Positions 14,201-24,591 are shown, counted from the stretch's first letter. The stretch is DNA of 64,000 nt from Hippasteria phrygiana (GCA_037893225.1 JAZGUH010000256.1:310001-374000); one strand, 5' to 3'. Numbers and translations: made by a program. Notes: generated by a model from the sequence alone, not told the origin.

Positions 14201-14739
14201 CGCCAGCAGTCTCGAAGGTCAAAATCAGAAAGCAGATGTTCGATCTCCTTGGCCCCGATTCCACAACGTGTGTTATCGGAACCTCGGTGATCTAAAGCTA
14301 CATCTGAAACACAATTAAAATCGCCCGTCAGGAGAATGGGAAAGTTACCCGTCAGGTATACGCCTAATCCTGCAAAGAAGAGACGGCGCGACCTGGCATT
14401 GGTGGGGGCATAAATTGTGCAAAGTCGCACCCCAGACCCGCTGCCAGGACCACGCAAAATACCAGAAACGATCCTCCCCTCAGTATCGAAGGAAGGATCA
14501 GAAAAAACGAAGGGGCTTTTAGCAGGCAGAAGGATGATGGTACCACAGGAGTTGAATGTGCCAAAACTGGCGAACATCCTGCCCTTCCATTCTGCCTGCC
14601 AAGCAGCTAAATCGGGGTTGGAGGAGATATGACATTCCTGAAGACAGGAAATATCGTAATCTCCACACAACTCAAAAACTTGTCTCCTCTTTACGGGAGC
14701 GCGCATGCCCTGGACATTAAGTGTAAGAATGGCGACCAT
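11287..14739 (-). CDS. LINE ORF2: AP-endonuclease / reverse transcriptase
   Basis: 1150 aa, uninterrupted. Residues 1-235 form an APE-type endonuclease: N8, E35 in the LQEC motif, GDFN at 139-142 and the SDHD motif at 224-227. This domain nicks target DNA for target-primed reverse transcription. The reverse transcriptase spans about 460-760: NGKTPGGDG (462-470), SLLNVDYKIL (528-537), catalytic SLDQQKAFDRV (591-601), RGVRQGCPLSP (648-658) and the YADD active site (696-699). Near the C-terminus a Cys/His cluster (CPRVGC...CHIFWDC) matches the zinc finger usual in this class. The DYKI-type RT and overall layout resemble the Tx1 branch of L1-like elements; this clade call is from recognised motifs, not phylogeny. 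The start is the first ATG, 25 bases beyond the ORF1 stop. Both ORFs lack stops or frameshifts, so the copy may be young or active. Confidence 0.93.
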   Translation of the reverse strand: MVAILTLNVQGMRAPVKRRQVFELCGDYDISCLQECHISSNPDLAAWQAEWKGRMFASFGTFNSCGTIILLPAKSPFVFSDPSFDTEGRIVSGILRGPGSGSGVRLCTIYAPTNARSRRLFFAGLGVYLTGNFPILLTGDFNCVSDVALDHRGSDNTRCGIGAKEIEHLLSDFDLRDCWRSLHPSDVSYTWRNAANTLSSRLDRFYVSNLVDVVSCQHEPCYFSDHDCVVMDFPLPEKARVGGGFWKCNVSVLADAGFQREFRCVYAGWRSLKEGYDNELLWWEDAKSRIKRFIISFSCRLARKKRKRRVSLLSSLRSVTSDLDAGKCDAATLSRHNEIKEALQELDDFEAEGARIRSRVRELEEGEKPSKYFFHLESSQARKKIISSVRNPRGDIVTSSGEISTVYRDFFLDLFSEEPVEVDSQGPFLDSLSTLVDEESRIDLDSPLELSELDAALRSMANGKTPGGDGLPKEFYVNFWDMVGPDLLGVFHCAFILNHLGDSQRLGIITLLEKVGDPLDPKNKRPISLLNVDYKILSKALCLRLGNVLPDIVGQFQTCGVKGRSIHDNTRLLRDLVAYVDGRNLDCLVISLDQQKAFDRVNWDFLFKVLDQFGFGPNFRHWIKLLYTDISSAVLLNGVVSDPFFVTRGVRQGCPLSPLLYVLFIEPFAQTVLNDRRVTGLAMPGANGLQCKVLQYADDTTCIVRDCQSLRRLFGIIDFFSRASGSRLNLAKSKGLVFGSWPDCLPDLVPIQWTTDPIKINGVWVGKGDMGPFNWKARLPKLQSSLDSWKRGTFSLLGKVLLVNTLILSPLFFLAPVYPLPLAVERTINRAIFSFIWSGKTELVRRTVLVQSLAKGGLGVTNLRDKCDAFFVLGVKALLGDGGPPLRFFSLYWVALSLRRVFPPNWWRNDVPHAFSPTGYYKQFCKLVLLAVEISPDVDWGPASVRSLCELFAGQRPNQRPACNISDISQLFKVCHASNLSNRLRDLNWRIVWGALKTSQRLFRWGIGDGKCPRVGCAAPETLCHIFWDCSFVYNLWAWVEHLGCKAQARRFSLTRSYVLYGSGVDTSPESLLIWFLICTVRWLVWRSRCETLYDGSRQDADQVLLRVKGSIKARLQADFARLDRTKFRTTWCVRGAVCTVRDDRLVFHL

Positions 14740-14764
14740 ATTGTGAATTATGGATCAAAAAAAA

Positions 14765-16192
14765 CTAAGGGGGCGATTCCGCCCCAGGGGTTGGGCTAGG
14801 GGGAGATTCTGCCGAGGACAAAAATTCGTCCTCATCTCCACCCTGCCCGTCCATGTCCGACTCCCCGGACCCCGAGGAGCCGGACAGGCTAGGTTGAGTA
14901 GCAGGAATAGGCTCCACAGAAGGAAACAAAGGTGAGAGGGGAGGAAGAATCTCCTTCCCGGGTCTACCCTCTTCCGAGTCAGAAGATTCGGAGAGTGTAG
15001 ATCCGGGCTTTCCAGAAAAACGTTTCTGGGGAATTGACCCGGAGGATGGGGAGTCCGAATCTGAGGAGGGACGAGCCCTCTTCGTCTTCTTCCTCCTTCC
15101 TCGCGGGACTACAAAGGGATTAACCTTATCGGTCGCGGCCCCTAGGCACGCGGGCTTGTCGCAGACCAAAGTTGGCTGCGAGTTAACGCCCGTGCACCCG
15201 GCGCAACCGACAAGGCTAAAACTAGTAGTCCGAATGATGGCACGCTCGCAGTGGAAACATTTCCACTCGGAGTGCGCCTCAAACGGACCTACAATCCCCG
15301 AACATCCAAGGCAGGACGCTCGAGGCAACTTAAAAGAGGACGTCTGCGGGCTGTCGTCCCCACAAATAGTGTCCCCGTCCGAAGACGAAGACGAAACGGG
15401 CGTGGAGCCTTCCGATTTGTCTGCATCTGCAGCTGCAGATGCAGACGCAGCGGAAGGTTCTGGACTAGGGGGTGGTGCAGGAGGAGTTGGCTCCTGAACC
15501 ACCACTACATCAGCCCACCGTTTGGTAGGCTTAACTTTAGTTGCGTAGGATTTGGGGCACCGCTGAAAGTTGTGCCCCGCCTCCCCGCAAAAAGTACACT
15601 TCACCGAGTTTGGACACTCGGAGGAAGTGTGTCCCACCTCCAAACACTTGTAACACCTCACGGTGTTACATTGATTGGCCGTGTGGCCAGGGTCCCCGCA
15701 TCGGGCACAGGTCCTGGTCTGTCCCAAGTGGGACACCCAGGCGTTGCGGTTCCCGATGCGGAGAACTGAAGGGATGGACTTGACATCCGACATGAGGTAC
15801 TGCCGGGTGCCAGTAAAAACGGAAGGCTCATCTGGGTAGGTTTGAAACCTACCCTTCTGAACCTTCCCAAAGCGTGAGAGGATGGACCGGACGACGTTGT
15901 CGTCCAAGTCCACCTCCACAAACTTGACAGTGACGAGCGTCACGGCGCCAAATGACGACACATGGCAACCGGGACGCCCCGCCAAAACTGGCGCAAAACG
16001 TTGGGCTAATGCGGCAGACTTGAAAGTGACGTCAAATCTGCCGCCGGGTAGAGGTTGTAAGGCCTCCAAGTGGTCTTTGGGGATAACCCCGACCTCCCGG
16101 AGGACCTTAAACACATCACTAGGCGCCTCTTTGCCATCGACTTTCAGTTCGAAGGCTCGGAGGCGCCGGGGGGAGAATGCTTGTGAAGGCAT
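14765..16192 (-). CDS. LINE ORF1: nucleic-acid-binding protein with CCHC zinc knuckles
   Basis: 475 aa. Residues 1-155 are a globular region without a motif I can name. Three CCHC zinc knuckles follow at 162-175 (CARCGDPGHTANQC), 180-193 and 199-212, typical of ORF1 proteins that coat LINE RNA. After a Pro/Ala/Ser-rich linker a second cysteine cluster spans 294-349, with paired CxxC units at 294/297, 312/315 and 330/333 and C344/C349, resembling a zinc-ribbon or PHD-like fold. A basic stretch (RGRRKKTKRAR, 364-374) could be a nuclear localisation signal. The tail is acidic, Ser/Pro-rich and probably disordered. The start is the ATG at 16192, the first in frame after the leader. It lies in a different frame from ORF2, so ORF2 translation probably needs reinitiation. 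Confidence 0.88.
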   Translation of the reverse strand: MPSQAFSPRRLRAFELKVDGKEAPSDVFKVLREVGVIPKDHLEALQPLPGGRFDVTFKSAALAQRFAPVLAGRPGCHVSSFGAVTLVTVKFVEVDLDDNVVRSILSRFGKVQKGRFQTYPDEPSVFTGTRQYLMSDVKSIPSVLRIGNRNAWVSHLGQTRTCARCGDPGHTANQCNTVRCYKCLEVGHTSSECPNSVKCTFCGEAGHNFQRCPKSYATKVKPTKRWADVVVVQEPTPPAPPPSPEPSAASASAAADADKSEGSTPVSSSSSDGDTICGDDSPQTSSFKLPRASCLGCSGIVGPFEAHSEWKCFHCERAIIRTTSFSLVGCAGCTGVNSQPTLVCDKPACLGAATDKVNPFVVPRGRRKKTKRARPSSDSDSPSSGSIPQKRFSGKPGSTLSESSDSEEGRPGKEILPPLSPLFPSVEPIPATQPSLSGSSGSGESDMDGQGGDEDEFLSSAESPPSPTPGAESPP

Positions 16193-16860
16193 TCCTAAGG
16201 GAAAAAGGGGAAACGTAAAGAAAAACTAACCCAACTGGGGTAGGCAAAAAAAGGAACCGGCTAGCAACTGCCTAGTCCGGTTGAACGAATGAATGTATCC
16301 TACTAGGATAATACAAATGGCACCAATAAACTGTATTGGTGCCGAAAGAAGATAAATACCTTGCTATCGCACTGCAGATAGCAAGGCGAACAGGCTAAGA
16401 ATTATGTATATATATGTACAGGCACTGTCTACTTTGACAGTGCTGAGAAAAAGAAAGAAAGGAGGGCAAATACCTTTGCCCGCCTATTCAAAAGAAATAA
16501 CACAGCCCACACAGTACTTCGGATGCTTACGTAACCGAAGACTGGGGGCTGTGCACTGAACACAAAAGCTTAACAAACGCTACGTAGGGCTGTGCACTGC
16601 CACAAGCCGTACGTGCAAACAAAAGAAACGCTGCTGTGTGTAGAACGTATACACCACAGCAGCAACCAAAACTATCCTCAAAACCCTCGAAAAACTCAAC
16701 GGATATACAAAAAAATGAGCGAAAAGAATGACCAGGGTGGTCTATGACCTGAAATACACCAACCCTGCAAAAAATGGGCAAAACGCCACTCGAAAAACGC
16801 TAGAAAACGGTGAAAAGCACAGAGAGCAAAAATGCACGACCGTCCACAGCTACCTGTGAT
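16193..16860 (-). other. LINE 5' leader with a chain of stem-loops
   Basis: Successive inverted repeats: 16255-16282 (AACCGGCTAG arm), 16296-16310 (TATCCTA/TAGGATA around one base), 16319-16343 (9-bp stem GGCACCAAT), 16359-16386 (9-bp stem CCTTGCTAT), 16422-16443 (8-bp GCACTGTC), 16464-16481 (7-bp GGGCAAA), 16501-16553 (CACAGCCC outer stem with inner CTTCGG stem) and 16630-16663 (GCTGCTGTG). They are seen directly; an RNA role is inferred. Stem-loops read the same on either strand, so they would form in the LINE transcript. Confidence 0.8.
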
Positions 16861-19800
16861 TAGCGACTTGAAAAAAGACTAGAAATCAACCCTTTTTATA
16901 AACAGCATGCACATTTAAGCCATGGTTATCCGCCCTTCCCAGAATTCCTTTGTGTTATATTGAATTTGCTCTAAATTTTCAAATGACTGTTATTTCTGAC
17001 TTGAGTGAGCCACGATCATGAAATTTTGGAACTAGGTAGAGAAAAATTCAATGTATACATTTTTATAATCGGACCGAGCCTGGCATGCGTTTAAAAAAAA
17101 CCTAATTTTTGATGACGTCATCTTGACGTCACACAATTTTTCCCTTTTAAGACATATCTTTGAGACATACCAAAGCTATAACAAAAAGAATTTTGAAAAT
17201 ATCTTGTTTTGTTCGCTAGATATATTGAAAAGAATGTTACGATTTTAAAAATTCAAAAATTCATAAAAAATCACTTGATGACGTCATCATGACGTCACTC
17301 TACGACATACAATTTCAGCTTAGGGTCTATGTTTGATGTAAGTTTGGTTAGGTTCTGAGGTTTTTTAAGACCTAAAGTGCCGCCGACAAAATTCGTGTAC
17401 AAAGTCTATGGGATTTTGGTCAGAACTAAAAGAAGAAGAAGAAGAAGAAGAAGAAGAAGAAGAAGAAGAAGAAAAAAAAAAAAAATCAGAACAAAAACAA
17501 AGCCTTTTCCGAAGGATTTCGGAAAAGCCAAAAAAACTAGAGGTTAAGCGTCTGTTGAGGTCAACAGACGCATGGCTTTTCCTGGTTTTTTTTTTATCAG
17601 CATTAAAGTTGTTAAGGGTTTTGTTTTCGCTGAGTTTTCTAAGATCTGAGATTATTTCATGATCTAGATTTCTTACTTGAAAGTTGACCTTTAAGTTTAT
17701 ATTACTTGACCTATGATGACATTATAAGGATAGTACTTATACATGGTGTTGGCCTGTGTCGAGATTGGAGTCAATCTGATCAATGACAGTAATATATAAT
17801 AATATGTTAAATATTTAAAAATTCATAGAAAATCAGTTGATGACGTTATCATGATGGCACCTCAATTTTCATCTATAACACGAGATACACTAGCAACATA
17901 CCAGGTTTGAAGGCAATCGGACGTACCGTTCTCTAGATATGGGCCCTTGAAAAATGCACCTTTAAGATGACGTCACATGACACGTGATGACGTCATCATG
18001 ACGTCACGTTTCGGCATACATTTTCAGCTTAGGGTCTCTGTTTGTGTTAAGCCTGATTAAGATCTGATGTTGTTTAGTGACCAAAGTGTCCCGTACAAAA
18101 TTCGTGTACAAAGTCTATGGGATTTGGGATAGAACTAAAATAATCATAGAAAATCAGCCGATGACGTCATCATGACGTCACCTCGGATTTAACATGCTAA
18201 TATCACTATCTACCTGCACACTAATTTTTATGACGATCGTCCCTACCCTTATATGTGTTTCAAAAAAGCATATTTTTGATGACGTCATGATGACGTCACA
18301 CAATTTTCGCTTTTTAGGGCATATCTTTGAGACATACCAAAGCTATAACAAAAAGAATTTTGAAAATATCTTGTTTTGTTCGCTAGATATAGTGAAAAGA
18401 ATGTTACGATTATAAAACTTCAAGAATTCAGCGACTTGAAAAAAGACTACAAATCAACCCCTTTTATAAACAGCATGCACATTTAAGCCATGGTTATCAG
18501 CCCTTCCCAGAATTCCTTTGTGTTATATTGAATTTGGTCTACATTTTGAAATGGCTCCTATTTCTTACTTGAGTGAGCCACGATCACGAAATTTTGGAAT
18601 TAGGTACAGGAAAATTCAATGTATACATTTTTGTAATCAGATTGACCCTTACATGCGTTTTAAAAAAAAAATATTGTTGATGACGTCATCATGACGTCAC
18701 ACAATTTTCGCCATTTAGGGCATATCTTTGAGACATACCAAAGCTGTAACAAAAATAATTTTGAAAATATCTTGTTTTGTTCGCTAGATATATTGAAAAG
18801 AATGTTACGATTTTAAAACTTCAAAAATTCAGCGACTTGAAAAAAGACAAGAAATCAACCCCTTTTATAAACAGCAAGCTCATAATAGCCATGGTTATCA
18901 ACCCGTCCCAGAATTCCTTTGTGTTATATTGAATTTGGTCTAAATTTTGAAATGGCTGTCATTTCTTACTTGAGTGAGCCACGATCATGAAATTTTGGAA
19001 TTGGGTACAGAAAAATACAATGTATACATTTTTGTAATCGGATTGACCCTTACATGCGTTAAAAAAACAACATATTTTTGATGACGTCATCATGACGTCA
19101 CACAATTTTCGCCATTTAGGGCATATCTTTGAGACATACCAAAGCTGTAACAAAAATAATTTTGAAAATATCTTGTTTTGTTCGCTAGATATATTGAAAA
19201 GAATGTTACGATTTTAATACTTCAAAAATTCAGCGACTTGAAAAAAGACTAGAAATCAACCCCTTTTATAAACAGCAAGCTCATAATAGCCATGGTTATC
19301 AGCCCGTCCCAGAATTCCTTTGTGTTATATTGAATTTGGTCTAAATTTTGAAATGGCTGTCATTTCTTACTTGAGTGAGCCACGATCATGAAATTTTGGA
19401 ATTGGGTACAGGAAAATTCAATATATACATTTTTGTAATCGGATTGACCCTTACATGCGTTAACAAAAAAACACATTTTTGATGACGTCATCATGACGTC
19501 ACACAATTTTCGCAATTTAGGGCATATCTTTGAGACATACCAAAGCTATAAGAAAAAGAATTTTGAAAATATCTTGTTTTGTTCGCTAGATATATTGAAA
19601 AGAATGTTACGATTTTAAAAATTCAAAAATTCATAAAAAATCACGTGATGACGTCATCACGACGTCACTCTACGACATACAATTTCAGCTTAAGGTCTAT
19701 GTTTGATGTAAGTTTGGTTAGGTTCTGAGGTTTTTTAAGACCTAAAGTGCCGCCGACAAAATTCGTGTACAAAGTCTATGGGATTTTGGTCAGAACTAAA

Positions 19801-19870
19801 AGAAGAAGAAAAAAAAAAAAAATCAGAACAAAAACAAAGCCTTTTCCGAAGGATTTCGGAAAAGCCAAAA
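16861..19870. repeat. Right block of CRE-doublet satellite-like repeat
   Basis: Same family as 1-5200. It includes ~400-bp units (acgatca[t/c]gaaattttgg at about 17011, 18583, 18980 and 19385), one segment of the 605-bp unit type (~17820-18300) and the CRE doublet at about 17110, 17279, 17985, 18160, 18280, 18675, 19080, 19480 and 19650. Two segments end in the GAA run plus hairpin described separately. Confidence 0.88.
17430..17540. repeat. GAA run followed by hairpin and CTAG
   Basis: (GAA)n at 17430-17471, then a hairpin GCCTTTTCCGAA / TTTCGGAAAAGCC (about 17502-17528), then AAAAAAACTAG. The hairpin plus short spacer plus CTRR-type end resembles a Helitron 3' terminus. A second hairpin copy at ~19839-19868 is followed by CTAT, and the left block at ~1260 has the CTAG but not the hairpin. 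Assignment to Helitrons is tentative. Confidence 0.35.
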
Positions 19871-21650
19871 ACCAAACTATTGAATTATTACGAAATACCT
19901 TATACTTGACTTAGTAAATAAGTCTCAAGCATCCTGTGAAGTCATGGTACCTGGTGTGCCGTCATTCTCAAGAAAAGTAGAACTTTTGCATCAATTTCCA
20001 ATGATTGTCGGCCGACAATCGTTGGAAATGGTCTAGTTCACCGACTTGATAATTCCCTGACGTCTATAAATTGCTCTGTTTTGTCTGATGTAGGGTCATA
20101 CGTCAGCGAACCAGACTAAAAGAACGATTTTTTTCTCTCTTTGTTTTCCCGGCATCTAGTGCACGCAAAACTTTAATCAGGTCAGTGTTATAGTATTTCC
20201 TATAAAATACTAACCCCAAAATCCATTATTTTCTGAAAATTACAGTGAAAGCAAATGATGTATACTCCCTTTAACAAAATAAATTCGCAAGAAATATGTA
20301 TTTCGGATGTCCACACGTGTATCTTCCGCAAAATAGATTGATTTGATTAATTTTATTAAATGATTGATTTTTAGGGGTACCGGTAGTTAATATTATACAT
20401 GTATCAGCAAACTCTAGGACCACGCCTTAAAGTACACTTCGCAAGAAATATGTATTTAGAACGTCCATACGTGTATTTTCCGCAAAATCTGGACTGTAAT
20501 TTGCGCAAGCTGCAAGCACACATAAATATACGCACCATCCAACGTTGATCCGGTAGTAAAACACACATCACCAAGTGAGCAAACAGAAAGATACATTGTA
20601 TCAATTCGACAACAAAAGATGTGCGTGCGGGCCTGTGACCGCGGCGGTTTTGGTGTCTATTTTGGGAGGTCCGTCCTTTGTTCGAAGCCTAAAATATTTC
20701 GGCCAGAATAAACATGGGAGTTGTGGTACATGCACGTATATTGCTGGCACGGCTGGCAAAACTAGACTAATAACAACTCTGTCATCTTGTTGGTTTTACT
20801 GTTCATACTGGTTGAATACACATAACTTTTGCCAATACAGTGTTCCACAGCACGGGATTAAAATATATGAAAAATCAAATGCATTTTAATTTCCTTACAA
20901 TATTTTTAATACAAATTTACGAACTACACGTGTACCAGTGAGTATCCAGGTTTTGGTTTGGGGTGGGGGGGGAAATCAGAATTTTTGTGAAAATGTGGTT
21001 TCCATATTTTTTTGCACGTTGAAGTGGTGGGGCTTGTACCACCATTGGTACATTGTATGATTTGTATCAATGTACATTTTACCAATTGGTACCATAAAAA
21101 ATAAACAAATCTGCAAAATGTTGTATCCCCGCTACGTACTGTAATCCACACAGTAATCAGAACACAGTTCGTCATTAAATTCATAAGAACATCTTTAATA
21201 GTAGCAAACAATATTTTGTATATTACAGACTAATGGCTAAACTAAATTTAAGTAAATACTACTTTAAAAAACAATTTTTCCTCAAAAATTCGTATATCAT
21301 CACACACAGAACAGGTAAACTTTTGATAAAATTAGCACACCGAGTTTCCGCAGGTTTTGTTGTCAAGTTAAAGACAAATAAGCTAATGTGATATCCCAGG
21401 ATATCTGGATTTCAAACTATGTCAAGAAAAATGACAATTTTAAAATAATTGTTAAACTAATACTCTGATGCACTTCTAGGGCTGTACAATGAAGGGCAGG
21501 GCCCTGGTGGATAAAGGCCCCACTGTGGATGTTCTGGGGTGCCATATCCCCCATCCCCCATCCCCCACACACAACCCCCCCCCCCCCCCCCCACCCCAAC
21601 ACACTACTGTGATAAATATGTTCAAATACAAACTATAAGTCGGGTTTAGG
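19871..21650. other. Spacer without recognisable gene
   Basis: Contains the palindrome at 19995-20028 and two direct copies (about 20287-20335 and 20441-20490) of a phrase starting cgcaagaaatatgtattt. An 18-base poly(C) tract lies at 21575-21592. No conserved protein motif was seen. Confidence 0.5.
19995..20028. repeat. 34-bp near-perfect palindrome
   Basis: Arms of 17 bases with no spacer, TTTCCAATGATTGTCGG and its reverse complement, with a single mismatch (A versus G). Centre is CGGCCG. Confidence 0.85.
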
Positions 21651-21870
21651 GTCAGGTTGGCCTTGTGGTGCTTTCCTCGCCTTTAACCAATGTGACCCAT
21701 GTTCGAATCCCGCCTGGGTTGCATTTTCAGTCCCTGCCTGATTCTGTGGGTTTTTCTCCCACCTCTAAAACTGAACATTTTGTCTTCTAACAGGTTTCTT
21801 CAGGTTTCTTCAGGCTTGCAAGCTGTAGTGCAATCAGGAATCCTTGGTTTCATTACAATAAATAGTCTTA
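21650..21870 (+). mobile_element. tRNA-derived SINE
   Basis: A pol III B-box-like GTTCGAATCCC (21701-21711) lies downstream of a degenerate A-box region, followed by a tail with a repeated caggtttctt phrase. The tail (caggcttgcaagctgtagtgc ... ccttggtttcatta) matches an antisense segment at 42398-42512, showing a dispersed family. It lacks a proper tRNA cloverleaf, so I call it a SINE. Confidence 0.65.
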
Positions 21871-21983
21871 ATGTGTCAACAAGAAACTGCACACACACCA
21901 TATGACAAACCCACTATAGAGCACCGAAGTCAGTTGGCACGACAACTGGCTCCAAACAAATGGAGATTTCGACTGTTCCTTTG

Positions 21984-22206
21984 TTAACCCCTTGAGTACG
22001 GATGACGGAATATGGCGCAAAAAAACAACAGTGCCACCAGGCCTGATGACGCAATTGGCCGCTGTTTGTGCAGTTTCAATCCATTGTTGGATTATTGTGT
22101 ATAGGTTACGCTTGACTGCACAAACACATTGTAGCGGTTCGCTTGGCTGCCAGAGCCGCCACGGCACCCCGACGTCTCCCGTAAAATACCGTACTCAAGG
22201 GGTTAA
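21984..22206. mobile_element. TTAA-flanked MITE, copy 1
   Basis: Begins TTAACCCCTTGAGTACGG and ends with the exact inverse, CCGTACTCAAGGGGTTAA. TTAA at both ends fits the target duplication of piggyBac/Kolobok-type elements. Length ~223 bp, no ORF, so non-autonomous. The internal phrase ccattgttggattattgtgta is shared with copies at 28997 and 55609. Confidence 0.8.
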
Positions 22207-24590
22207 CAGCCAGTCATGCAAACACATTGACACAAAATAACAAAAGTATTCTGGTTCCAAACATTACATTGATGTCATCACTTCGGTACTCTATTATTAT
22301 GCAACCAGTATGCCCCTTGCCAACACATTACACAATAAAGAAAAAGATCTGAGAAAGTAATTCAAGATTTTACAATTTATTTGTGTTGTTCAGTGTTGCC
22401 AATGGACTTTTCATTTTGATTGATTTTTCAAAGAAACGCAGAAAAAAAGGTAAGAATTTTCTCAAGTTTAACCTTCAGAAATGCCTCAGAATACACCAAA
22501 GAGCATCTTGAGGGTAAACATTTCCCAGGGCCCTCAGGCAGGGATGAGTCTGGCTTTCAGGAGAAATCACTGATGGGAATCACGGCAACAGTGACATTAC
22601 GTAACTTGTGCAAATTAGAATGACTGAATTCCACTAATTCACTAAAAAGGGCGTTTTTACTCAAATCTTGAGGATGTTGTAACTAAAAATCGCCCGAGTA
22701 AAATGAGTATGCAAGGACTAGCATAGTGGGCCATGGAGGACCCCCCTCAATAATGTAAAAAAACAAAAACAATGCACTTAAATTAATTTCCACAAAGCAC
22801 ACATCCTTACACAAATGTACTTCTGACCATAGGTTGTAAAGGGCGCCCTCTATTGAAACTCAGCATAACAGTGTGTAGTACAACCTAAAAGCAGTATTCA
22901 ACCTGCCATGCCCGACCCTCTATATTTTTGGACGACGTGGATTGTATAAAATAAGTAGCTTTCACCTCCCCTCTTTTCTGATTGGACAGGTTTCATATGG
23001 AGCACATCAGGCCGACCAAAATGTACATTATGGTAATGTGGTCATTGATATTAAACTCGACAGTGTCTTTAGCTCAAACAGTCTTGTCCCAACCAGGCAT
23101 AAAACCAGGCCCATCGCTAAGTGGTGCGGGGAGGGGGGCCCTGGCAACCAACCCCCCCCCCCATCCTATTGGCAAAAACCAAAAGCATCAAAATTGTTGC
23201 CATTCGTGTGATGTGGCCCCCCCCCCCCCCCCCTAGCTGGCACTGTGCCACCCCCCCCCCCCCCCCCCCCCCATGCCAAAGCTGCCGACCAGCCTGCATA
23301 AAACAAAAAATTCCAAGTAATTCCAGCCCTATATACAAAAGAAGTCATAAACACTAAAAACATTCTTACGGCCAGTTCGCTCTTACAAAAAAGTCCTGTG
23401 GTATTTTTGTGGTAATTACTAGATACCAGATCTGCTAAACCAATCAATACAAATCGTACAAAGTTAGAGACAGGCAAAACAGCTGCTGCAGTAATCTTAT
23501 GGCTGTACCTCCCTATGATAAGGAGGATGATTGGTAATAGAAAGCGGACACCTGTCAGCTGTCCTTGGTAACTTGAACCCAAAATATAGGTTATATAGCT
23601 GGTGCCATTTCAAAGATCTGTACATGTGTGTGTTGGTTCTCAGAATGAGTCAAGAAACCTACTTTTTTTTCAAAAAAAGAGAAAGAACATGATCACTGCT
23701 CCAATCAATAATTTTTATAAAGTGAAATATATTTCCCTTCCAATATAAATATAAACTGGAAGGATCGATACAGATTGGAAGACATTCTCGGTAATCATTA
23801 CCTTTAGGACACCTCTATTTTCTTTTTTTATGAGTTCCGTTCAAAACTGACTTTTGCAGATGACTTTACAGTACTTTTGCAGGCTAAAGCAGTCTTTTTT
23901 TTCTTCAGATTAACTCATGTTTGTTGTAATTTTGAAACGCACTTTCAAAGAAAACGTGACTTTCCTGCCCTTTTTAGCAGTCAAAAACGTTACCGTTTTA
24001 CCCCATAATTTCCCTCATAAATCAAAACCCTGCCCTCTTTCCACAAAATTAATCTTGCTCATATTTAACATGATATCTAAGCGAACTATTTAGATGATTC
24101 CAAGCACACAGAGTGACTTTTCCTGCCTGTATCATCGCAAAATATTGAGGTAAGTTCCGAAACATAAACTGTCTCCTTCGTTCTCTTATATGGAACGGGG
24201 TCCTAAAGGTATTAAGGATTACCACATTCTCAATAATTTCTACATTAACCGAGGCCTGAATTTTCCAATACGAGACCATAACATGAGGACAATCCATGTC
24301 AGGTATTGTGTGAAGCTTTGCATGCTGGGGTAGTTAGCTGGTAAGTCGGTGGGTATAGAAAGATATTTCTTTTGTGAGGGAGTGTTGGCCCTGGAAAGAC
24401 GGAGCCGATGGTGAGATAAGGTCTCCACGTTTCAAACAGTGTGCTCTGTACAGTGTTTGAAACATCAAGACGTTCTCTCACAATCGGCTCATTTCAGAGA
24501 CAACACTTCCTCAGAAAGTGATGATATCCTCTGCAATCTACTTTCCAGATGTTCACGTTAGGCCAATGCTGACATATGCCACTGAGTATA
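22207..24590. other. Spacer downstream of WDR38
   Basis: Contains poly(C) tracts at 23217-23233 and 23251-23272 and no recognised coding motif. The phrase gggcgccctctattgaaa near 22850 recurs in the last WDR38 exon region (24745-24765), indicating a shared dispersed sequence. Confidence 0.45.
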
Positions 24591-24591
24591 C

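Larger units (their letters stand above)
10966..16860 (-). mobile_element. Tx1/L1-like non-LTR retrotransposon (LINE), apparently intact
   Basis: Minus-strand element with ORF1 (zinc-knuckle protein) and ORF2 (endonuclease plus reverse transcriptase) in order, separated by 25 bases. The right edge is taken where satellite sequence resumes (tagcgacttgaaaaaagac at ~16861). The left edge is set at a short hairpin, GGGGACTTCTAAAGTCCCC (10966-10984), the likely 3' end; this edge is uncertain. The 5' leader (16193-16860) contains consecutive stem-loops. The 3' untranslated part is ~300 bases with no long poly(A). No clear target duplication was found, and the two flanks are different sequences (unique on the left, satellite on the right). 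Confidence 0.85.

Noticed and set aside
15251..15769. Long plus-strand frame opposite LINE ORF1
   Set aside because: A shadow of the GC-rich ORF1; it lacks recognisable domains while the minus-strand frame has clear zinc knuckles.
17408..17662. Frame with a long glutamate run
   Set aside because: Produced by the GAA microsatellite within the satellite block.
23166..23582. Minus-strand glycine-rich frame
   Set aside because: The glycines come from poly(C) tracts on the plus strand.
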